Source: Gammaproteobacteria bacterium
GTDB lineage: Bacteria; Pseudomonadota; Gammaproteobacteria; S012-40
Length of the DNA stretch: 6,336 nt
NCBI GenBank assembly: GCA_015491615.1
Contig: WFVN01000118.1
Coordinates: 1-6,336 of the forward strand
Direction of reading: 5' to 3'
How positions within the stretch are numbered: position 1 is the stretch's first letter; each line of letters opens with the position of its first letter. The translations under genes were made by a program, and so were the position numbers. The notes beneath the pieces were generated by a model that was not told the origin of the DNA, did no database searches, and saw only the letters and a program-made list of their open reading frames with translations. Positions 1 through 5,088 of the stretch are shown here, piece after piece.

Positions 1-2
1 GG

Positions 3-1442
3 CAACGTACCGCCCTCGTCCTGGGACCGCTGCTGGCCGTGCTCACCCCCCTGGCGGTGGAGATCCCCGAGCACCCGCGCGCGCCGTTCATGCTCGGGAT
101 CCTCCTGTGGATGGCCCTGTGGTGGCTCTCGGAGTGCGTGCCGCTGGCGGTCACCGCCCTCATCCCCCTGGTGGCCTTCCCCTTCACCGGCATCGCCACC
201 GCCAAGGAGACCGCCCCCCGCTACATGACCAGCATCATGTTCCTGTTCGTGGGCGGCTTCCTCATCGCCCAGGCCATGGAACGCACCGGCCTGCACCGAC
301 GCATCGCCCTGGCCATCCTCGCGCGTCTGCACGGCAGCCCCCTGGCCCTGCTCGCCGGCTTCGCCCTCACCACCGCCTTCCTCTCCATGTGGGTGTCCAA
401 CACCGCCACCACCCTCCTCATGGTGACCATCGCCATGGCCGTGCTGGCGCGCCTGGAACAGACCCTGGACACGGCCCGGCTGGCGCGCCTGGCCCCCGCC
501 CTGCTGCTGGCCGTGGCCTACGCCGCCAACCTCGGCGGCATGGGCACGCCGGTGGGCACGGTGCCCAACCTGGTCCTGCTGGAGAACCTGCGCCAGCAGG
601 ACACCGCTCTGGTGCCCAGCTTCCTGCAGTGGATGCTGGTGGGGGTGCCCATGGTGGCGGCGGGCCTGGCGGTGGTGCTGTTCCTCTTCGCCCGCCGCCT
701 GCGCGGCCTCGCCTGGGACGCCGGCGCCGGCGCGGGCCTGGTGGAGGAGCGCCGCGCCCTCGGCCCCATGGGGCGCGACCAGGCCTTCGTCGCCTGGGTG
801 CTGGGCCTCACCGCCCTCGCCTGGCTCACCCGCCGGGGCATCCAGGGGGACGACTTCCACCTTCCCGGCTGGTCCGCCCTCCTCCCCTACCCGGGGGTGG
901 ACGACGGCACCGTGGCCATGGTCGCCGCCCTGCTCCTGTTCCTGGTGCCCGTGCGCGACGGGCGGGCGGTGCTGGACCACCGCGCCATCGGCCGTCTGCC
1001 CTGGGAGATCCTCATCCTCCTGGGGGGCGGCTTCGCCCTTGCCATGGGCATGCAGCGCTCCGGGCTCAGCGAATGGATCGGCAGCCAGTCGCAGATCCTC
1101 GCCGGCGTGCCCCTGCCCCTGGTGATCCTCGGGGTGGCGGCGCTCATCGTCTTCCTCACCGAGGTCACCAGCAACACCGCCACCACCCAGGTCATGCTGC
1201 CCATCCTCGCCGCCGTCGCCCTGGCCAACGGTCATGACCTTTCCACCGTTCTCCTCGCCGCCACCCTGGCCGCCTCCTGCGCCTTCATGCTGCCGGTGGC
1301 GACGCCCCCCAACGCCATCGTCTTCGCCACCGGGCGCGTGGCAATGCGCGACATGGCCCGCGCCGGCCTGCGCCTGAACCTGATCTTTCCGTTCCTCATC
1401 CTCGCCCTGGTGACCGCCCTGCGGCCCCTCTGGCCCGGCTGA
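3..1442 (+). CDS. DASS/SLC13 family sodium-coupled anion (dicarboxylate or sulfate) transporter, 5' partial
   Basis: Inner-membrane secondary carrier of the divalent anion:Na+ symporter family, which imports dicarboxylates, citrate or sulfate with sodium. The frame is open from base 3, and the residues before the GTG at 39 (QRTALVLGPLLAV) fit the usual family N-terminus, so only a few residues are missing and GTG 39 is probably not the start. Numbering from that GTG, both hallmark SNT sodium/substrate motifs are present, SNTATT at 120-125 and 378-383. Each is paired with a glycine/proline-rich re-entrant segment: GGMGTPVGTVPN at 166-177, and MLPVATPPN at 417-425 within the family signature. 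WWLSECVPLAVTALIP at 28-43 is also typical. About eleven hydrophobic segments are visible. The hydrophilic loop around 225-248 is short, so there is no inserted RCK/TrkA_C domain as in some sulfate permeases. Substrate cannot be assigned from sequence alone. It is followed after one base by a pentapeptide-repeat lipoprotein. Confidence 0.93.
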   Translation, partial: QRTALVLGPLLAVLTPLAVEIPEHPRAPFMLGILLWMALWWLSECVPLAVTALIPLVAFPFTGIATAKETAPRYMTSIMFLFVGGFLIAQAMERTGLHRRIALAILARLHGSPLALLAGFALTTAFLSMWVSNTATTLLMVTIAMAVLARLEQTLDTARLARLAPALLLAVAYAANLGGMGTPVGTVPNLVLLENLRQQDTALVPSFLQWMLVGVPMVAAGLAVVLFLFARRLRGLAWDAGAGAGLVEERRALGPMGRDQAFVAWVLGLTALAWLTRRGIQGDDFHLPGWSALLPYPGVDDGTVAMVAALLLFLVPVRDGRAVLDHRAIGRLPWEILILLGGGFALAMGMQRSGLSEWIGSQSQILAGVPLPLVILGVAALIVFLTEVTSNTATTQVMLPILAAVALANGHDLSTVLLAATLAASCAFMLPVATPPNAIVFATGRVAMRDMARAGLRLNLIFPFLILALVTALRPLWPG

Positions 1443-1443
1443 C

Positions 1444-2568
1444 ATGCGCCGTACCGCCCTCCTGCCCGCCCTCCTCCTGGCCGCCTGCGCCAGCCACCCG
1501 CCCGCGCCGGATGCGGACGCCCTGGCGCGCCTGCTGGCCACCGGCGCCGCCCCCCACGCCCGTCTCGCCGGCTTCGATCTCGGCGGGCACGATTTACGTG
1601 CGATGGACCTGCGCGGCGCCGACCTGCGCCAGGCCCGCCTTGCCGGGGCGCGCCTGCAGGGGGCCCTGTTGCACGGGGCCGACCTGCGCGGCGCCGACCT
1701 CAGCGGCGCGGTGTTGGATGGCGCCGACCTGAGCGCCGCCCACCTGGGGGACGTCCACGCCCCCCGAAGCCGTTGGCGCGGGGCGGTGCTGGAAGGGGCG
1801 CGCCTGACCCAAGCCGATCTCACCGAAGCCGATCTGACCGGCGCGCACGGGGCCCTGGCGGACCTCTCCCGCGCCCGCCTCCCACGCGCCACCCTGGCCC
1901 GGGCCGACCTCACCGAGGCCCACCTTGCCGGCGCCGATCTCACCGGCGCCGACCTCAGCGGCGCCCGCCTGATCCGGGCGCGGCTGCGGGGTGCCCGCCT
2001 GCGTCAGGCGCGCCTTGGCGGCGCCGACCTCTTCCGTGCCGAGCTGGTCAAGGCCGACCTGACCCGGGCCGACCTCAGCGGCGCCCGTCTCTCGGTGGCC
2101 GACGGTCGTGGCGCCGTGCTCGCCGGCGCCCGCCTGCGCGATGCGCAGATGATCGGCGTGAAACTGATCCATGCCGACCTGCGCCGAGCGGACCTCTCCG
2201 GGGCCGATCTGCGCGAGGCCGACTTCATCGAGGCCGACCTCACTGAGGCCGATCTGGGAGAGGCGGTGATGCAACTGGCCAAGCTGGGCTACGCCCGCGC
2301 CCACCGCACCCGCTTCACTGATGCCGACCTGGGCAAAGCCGTATTACGTCGGGGCGACTTCAGCGATGCCGACTTCCGCGGCGCGCGCCTGAAGTGGGCC
2401 GACCTCACCCTCGCGCGCCTGAACGGCGCCCTCTTCCGGCGCGCCGACCTGCACAAGGCCGACCTCTCCGGTGCCGACCTCTCCGGCGCCGATTTCGGCG
2501 GCGCCCGTCATCTGGACCTGGCCATCGGCCTGGCGCGGGCCCGGCACCTGGAACGGGCACGATACTGA
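1444..2568 (+). CDS. Pentapeptide-repeat lipoprotein (exported, about 63 pentads)
   Basis: A 374-residue protein. It opens with MRR, a hydrophobic stretch, and lipobox L12-A-A-C15, so it should be cleaved and lipidated at Cys15. Ala at +2 (no Asp retention signal) predicts sorting to the outer membrane by the Lol system. A short Ala/Pro-rich linker follows. From about residue 39 to 355 the protein is A(D/x)Lxx pentapeptides. The central Leu/Phe falls at every fifth position from 41 to 351 without a phase break: 50 Leu, 6 Phe and seven exceptions (A106, W111, G136, G221, M236, M276, A286). Such repeats fold as a right-handed quadrilateral beta-helix, here about 15-16 coils. The ATG lies one base after the transporter stop and has no recognisable Shine-Dalgarno, which suggests coupled translation. 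Molecular role is unknown. Export argues against the gyrase-protecting role of cytoplasmic MfpA/Qnr proteins; a scaffold or surface role is inference. Confidence 0.92.
   Translation: MRRTALLPALLLAACASHPPAPDADALARLLATGAAPHARLAGFDLGGHDLRAMDLRGADLRQARLAGARLQGALLHGADLRGADLSGAVLDGADLSAAHLGDVHAPRSRWRGAVLEGARLTQADLTEADLTGAHGALADLSRARLPRATLARADLTEAHLAGADLTGADLSGARLIRARLRGARLRQARLGGADLFRAELVKADLTRADLSGARLSVADGRGAVLAGARLRDAQMIGVKLIHADLRRADLSGADLREADFIEADLTEADLGEAVMQLAKLGYARAHRTRFTDADLGKAVLRRGDFSDADFRGARLKWADLTLARLNGALFRRADLHKADLSGADLSGADFGGARHLDLAIGLARARHLERARY
1558..2508 (+). repeat. 15-bp periodic coding repeat (pentapeptide array)
   Basis: The DNA encoding residues 39-355 of the lipoprotein repeats with a 15-base period, built on variants of gccgacctc plus six variable bases, about 63 units. 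The units differ at many synonymous and variable positions, so this is a diverged array kept in coding phase rather than a recent tandem expansion. The repetition also opens long spurious frames on the opposite strand. Confidence 0.85.
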
Positions 2569-2579
2569 AAGACGGGAAA

Positions 2580-2834
2580 TCAGGCGTAGCAATCCAGGCC
2601 GGCCAGCACCGGATCCGCGGCGGGGATCAGGCGGGCGGTGGACTCGTAGGCGTGCACGGCGCGCGCGGCACGCCCTTGCGGGCGGTCCGGGCCGTAGGGG
2701 GCGAAGCGGGAAGGCGCGGAACGATCCTCGGGGCGCTCCTGCACCGGCGTCACCGGCGCAACCGGGCGCACGCCCCGCGCCTGCGGCGCGGGTGGCAGAC
2801 CGATGCCACCGAGGGGTGAGACGTCCGAGGTCAA
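2580..2834 (-). CDS. Small conserved-looking protein of unknown function (84 aa, TTG start)
   Basis: I do not recognise a named family. The predicted product has a Pro/Arg-rich, probably disordered first half (PPAPQARGVRPVAPVTPV) and a C-terminal segment, GRAARAVHAYESTARLI...LAGLDCYA. That end recalls small proteobacterial proteins finishing in a Gly-x-Ala-x-x-AY helix followed by a G-(I/L)-D-x-Y-(A/V) tail; this is a remembered resemblance, not a search result. The start is set at TTG 2834 because GGGAGGG sits six bases upstream and no ATG or GTG follows in frame nearby. The alternative ATG at 2924 would add 30 low-quality residues and has no obvious ribosome site. The gene is last in the - strand cluster after the two protease genes (105-base gap) and ends 11 bases from the convergent lipoprotein gene. 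Cytoplasmic by default, as no signal or membrane segment is visible. Confidence 0.6.
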   Translation of the reverse strand: MTSDVSPLGGIGLPPAPQARGVRPVAPVTPVQERPEDRSAPSRFAPYGPDRPQGRAARAVHAYESTARLIPAADPVLAGLDCYA

Positions 2835-2839
2835 GGGAT

Positions 2840-2846
2840 CCCTCCC
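2840..2846 (-). promoter_or_regulatory. Ribosome binding site that decides a TTG start
   Basis: On the - strand the sequence reads GGGAGGG, then five to six bases, then TTG (2834-2832). It is the strongest Shine-Dalgarno in the window and the reason for preferring the TTG start of the small protein. Confidence 0.55.
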
Positions 2847-2939
2847 GAGGTCCGTGACAAGTGGATCTTGGCACAGGCCGCCCCGTCCCGCAATCGTCGC
2901 CCGGCACCAGGCTCGGGGCGACACCCCTCTTTCGCGATC

Positions 2940-3773
2940 TCAATGCAGGGCAGTACGGTTCGAGCGCTCGCGCGGCCCGGGCAGGAACTCCACTCCGGAG
3001 GCCCTGCGCACCGGCTGCGGGTAGAGGGCCATCAGCTCCAGCACCTCCTCGGGAATGGCGTCGGACACCGGCAGGCCCAGATCCTTGGCGCGGTCGAAGG
3101 TGATGGGGTAGTCGTGCGTCCACGTGCCGGTGGAGAGCAGGCGCGCCAACTCCTTGGCCTGTTCCTCGGGCATCTTGCCCTCCAGTAGCTCCTCCACCGA
3201 CCGGCACACCTGGTCGATGGCCTTGCGCCCCACGTCGGCGAGGATCAGGGTGCGGTCGTCCACGTCCTTCACCGGCTTCTCTTCCACCACCTTCACCAGG
3301 GAAGCGGCGGGGAACTCGCCCAACTGCGGATCCACCGGCCCCAGCACCGCATGCGGCGACATGACGATCTCATCGGCGGCGAGGGAGATGAGCGTGCCAC
3401 CGGACATGGCGTAGTGGGGCACGAACACCGTCACCTTGCCCGGATGCTGCTTGAGGGCGCGGGCGATCTGCAGGGAAGCCAGCACCAGGCCCCCGGGGGT
3501 GTGCAGGACCAGGTCGATGGGCACGTCCGGATCGGTCATGTGGATGGCCCGCAACACCGCTTCGGAGTCGTCGATGTTGATGAAACGCATCACCGGAAAG
3601 CCCAGCAGGTTCATGGTCTCCTGGCGATGTACCAGGAGAATCATTCGTGAGCCTCGTTTCTCCTCGATGGCGGCGATCTTGCGCGTACGTGCCGCCTCCG
3701 TCATCTGTTTCTGGATCACCGGCTGCAGGGCCGAAAGGATGAAAAACAGCCAAAAGATGTCCATCACGCTCAT
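2940..3773 (-). CDS. Membrane-anchored ClpP/SppA-fold serine protease, SDH_sah family
   Basis: A 277-residue predicted peptidase of the serine dehydrogenase proteinase type (Pfam SDH_sah, ClpP/crotonase fold, related to SppA). Residues 5-20 (DIFWLFFILSALQPVI) form one N-terminal membrane segment. A basic stretch follows (about eight Lys/Arg in 22-50). The catalytic domain shows HTPGG at 91-95, the expected oxyanion-hole strand; YAMSGGTLIS at 121-130 with Ser124 as likely nucleophile; GPVDPQLG at 145-152; and TGTWTHDYPI at 215-224, all characteristic of this family. Length and motif order are intact. The ATG at 3773 has GGAG nine bases upstream; ATG at codon 4 is the only close alternative. 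It starts 28 bases after the rhomboid gene, so the two are probably co-transcribed. The positive-inside rule suggests the protease domain faces the cytoplasm. Substrates are unknown. Confidence 0.88.
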   Translation of the reverse strand: MSVMDIFWLFFILSALQPVIQKQMTEAARTRKIAAIEEKRGSRMILLVHRQETMNLLGFPVMRFINIDDSEAVLRAIHMTDPDVPIDLVLHTPGGLVLASLQIARALKQHPGKVTVFVPHYAMSGGTLISLAADEIVMSPHAVLGPVDPQLGEFPAASLVKVVEEKPVKDVDDRTLILADVGRKAIDQVCRSVEELLEGKMPEEQAKELARLLSTGTWTHDYPITFDRAKDLGLPVSDAIPEEVLELMALYPQPVRRASGVEFLPGPRERSNRTALH

Positions 3774-3782
3774 GGTCGCTCG

Positions 3783-3786
3783 CTCC
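3783..3786 (-). promoter_or_regulatory. Shine-Dalgarno for the SDH-type protease
   Basis: GGAG on the - strand, nine bases before the ATG at 3773, inside the 28-base gap after the rhomboid stop. It supports the first of two nearby ATGs as the start. Confidence 0.5.
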
Positions 3787-3801
3787 GTGTTCTCTGGTCG
3801 A

Positions 3802-4542
3802 TCAGTCTTTTTCTCCCCGGGTGCCGTAACCTAGGCGGGTCTCGTCGCGGAAGTAACGGCGCCGGCGCAGGCGCGGGCGGAACAGGGCCAACAGGACGGC
3901 GCCGGCGACGAACCCCCCGATGTGCGCCCACCAGGCGATGCCCCCGCCCATCTCCGGGCGCATGAGCCCCAGCACCCCCGGGAACACCTGCATCAGATAC
4001 CAGATGAGGGCGAACACCAGCGCCGGCAGGTCGAAGAAGAAGGGAAAGAAGAAAATGGGGATGACGAAGATGACTCGCGCGCGCGGGAACATTATCCCGT
4101 AGGCGGCGATGACCCCGGCGATGGCCCCCGATGCCCCCAGGGCGGGGATCTCCGAGGCGACGTTGAAAAGGTAGTGAGTGAAACTGGCGGCGAGGCCGCA
4201 CAATACGTAGAAAATCAGGAAACGACCACGGCCGAAGCGGTCCTCCACTGCCGAACCCAGTACCCACAACACCCACATGTTGCCGATGATGTGTCCCCAC
4301 CCCCCGTGCATGAACATGTTGGTGAAGAAGGGCAAATAATTGTATGGGTCGAGGCCATGGGCGAGAGCCCAGGCCGGATCGGAGAAGCGCCGCGGCACCA
4401 ACGCCCACTGGTAGGCCAGGGCCTGGGCCTGCTCGGGGGTGAGGGAGATCTGATACCAGAATACCACCGCGTTGACGACGATGAGCGTCCACACCACCAC
4501 CGGGGGGTGACGTCGGGGCACGGTGTCTTCGATGGGAAACAT
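3802..4542 (-). CDS. Rhomboid family intramembrane serine protease
   Basis: A 246-residue polytopic protease (MEROPS S54) that cleaves transmembrane segments within the inner membrane. The catalytic set is complete: HGGWGHIIGNMW at 79-90 with the conserved His84 and oxyanion Asn88, GASGAIAG at 136-143 with nucleophile Ser138, and WWAHIGGFVAG at 204-214 with His207 on the last helix. About six membrane helices can be seen: near 13-30, 75-98, 106-125, 136-151, 171-190 and 203-221. The Phe-rich PIFFFPFFFDLPA loop before helix 5 is usual for this bacterial subgroup. The tail is basic (RPRLRRRR), consistent with a cytoplasmic C-terminus. The ATG at 4542 lacks a good Shine-Dalgarno, but no alternative start lies just upstream in frame. 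It is first in a probable operon with the SDH-type protease and divergent from the PilZ gene. The substrate cannot be inferred from the window. Confidence 0.95.
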   Translation of the reverse strand: MFPIEDTVPRRHPPVVVWTLIVVNAVVFWYQISLTPEQAQALAYQWALVPRRFSDPAWALAHGLDPYNYLPFFTNMFMHGGWGHIIGNMWVLWVLGSAVEDRFGRGRFLIFYVLCGLAASFTHYLFNVASEIPALGASGAIAGVIAAYGIMFPRARVIFVIPIFFFPFFFDLPALVFALIWYLMQVFPGVLGLMRPEMGGGIAWWAHIGGFVAGAVLLALFRPRLRRRRYFRDETRLGYGTRGEKD

Positions 4543-4582
4543 GGCGCGAGACCCAATTTTTCGTCGTTGTCTCCGATCGGCA

Positions 4583-4618
4583 AGCCTAGCACGGGGGGTT
4601 GGCCTATGCTTGTGTCAA
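4583..4618 (-). promoter_or_regulatory. Possible promoter of the rhomboid operon in a divergent intergenic region
   Basis: The 107 bases between the divergent rhomboid and PilZ starts are visibly less G+C-rich than the genes. Reading toward the rhomboid there is an exact TTGACA (4618-4613) and, further on, an extended -10-like TGCTAGGCT (4591-4583). The spacer is 24 bases, too long for both to be used by one sigma-70 promoter, so either one element is fortuitous or the site is not sigma-70. Toward PilZ the only -10-like hexamer is TATGCT at 4605-4610, with no convincing -35. Confidence 0.25.
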
Positions 4619-4649
4619 TAAATTCCCCGACCGACACCCGGTGAACGCC

Positions 4650-5006
4650 ATGGATCGAGACGCCCCGTCCCACGGCATGGAACACCGCCGCCATCGCCGC
4701 CTCCCCGTTCGTACCGCCGCCCGCTTGCGCAGCCGTGACGGAGAAGAATTCCCAGACTGTTGGATCACCGAGGTGAGCCGAGAAGGAGTGGGCATCGCCT
4801 GCGAGGGGGAACACCTCCCCCAAAGCGGCTTCGTGGAGGTGATCCTCCCCCGCCCCGACCGTCCCGAGCGGGAGTGGCCGCGTACCTGGGCGCAGGTGGT
4901 CCACCGCCGTGAAGGGCGCCTGGGAATCTGGCTGGGAGAGGCCGCCCTCAGCGGCGACGACCCGGTGGCGAAGACCCTGTTGAAGGAAATCGAACGCTCC
5001 GGCTGA
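4650..5006 (+). CDS. Single-domain PilZ protein (probable cyclic-di-GMP receptor)
   Basis: A 118-residue protein that is almost entirely one PilZ domain, a cytoplasmic cyclic-di-GMP sensing module. From ATG 4650, the arginine-rich entry motif is EHRRHRRLPVR at 11-21, containing RxxxR as R17-R21. The second motif is EVSREG at 41-46, matching (D/N)xSxxG except for Glu at the first position. The strands then continue through GFVEVILP, WAQVVHRREGRLGIWL at 80-95. No output domain is attached, so it would act on a partner, as in other stand-alone PilZ proteins. The start is chosen because the domain begins soon after it. GTG 4641 and further upstream TTG/GTG codons are in frame but add no domain sequence, and ATG 4677 would still leave the domain intact. 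No strong ribosome site separates these choices. Divergent from the rhomboid gene and convergent with the nuclease gene, so probably monocistronic. Confidence 0.85.
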   Translation: MDRDAPSHGMEHRRHRRLPVRTAARLRSRDGEEFPDCWITEVSREGVGIACEGEHLPQSGFVEVILPRPDRPEREWPRTWAQVVHRREGRLGIWLGEAALSGDDPVAKTLLKEIERSG

Positions 5007-5022
5007 CCCCCCGAGAACGAGG

Positions 5023-5037
5023 GTCGGGCTGACCGAC
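5023..5037. terminator. Small hairpin between convergent genes (weak terminator candidate)
   Basis: GTCGG-GCTGA-CCGAC can form a five-base-pair stem with a five-base loop in the 82-base gap between the PilZ and beta-CASP stops. No T-tract follows on either strand, so factor-independent termination here is only a possibility. Confidence 0.2.
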
Positions 5038-5088
5038 GAACGCCCCCGATCACCATCCGCGACCGGGCCGGGGCCCCGCATTCCCGCT

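Noticed and set aside
107..1237. 376-codon overlapping + strand frame within the transporter gene, His/Pro/Arg/Gly-rich
   Set aside because: Typical frame-shadow composition in very G+C-rich DNA. The overlapping frame has both SNT motifs and membrane segments of a known transporter family.
1594..2304. Long 236-codon open frame on the - strand inside the pentapeptide gene, rich in Gly/Ala/Val/Gln
   Set aside because: It mirrors the 15-base repeat: the antisense of the A(D)Lxx codons in one phase gives a stop-free GxxQVGxAEVG-like pattern. The + strand frame has a signal peptide, a family fold and the coupled start; the antisense frame has none.
2394..2857. Two + strand frames of 128 and 141 codons crossing the convergent junction
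   Set aside because: Arg/Gly/Pro-rich shadow composition, no ribosome site, and overlap with two better-supported genes.
2908..2922. Possible terminator hairpin GGGG-TGTCG-CCCC after the SDH-type protease gene
   Set aside because: Only four G:C pairs plus a wobble, no T-tract, and the downstream small gene on the same strand may share the transcript; not distinguishable from chance in such G+C-rich DNA.
4030..4062. Phe-rich run (IPIFFFPFFFDLP) in the rhomboid
   Set aside because: It looked odd at first, but a Phe-rich stretch before the LPA of helix 5 is usual in this bacterial rhomboid subgroup.
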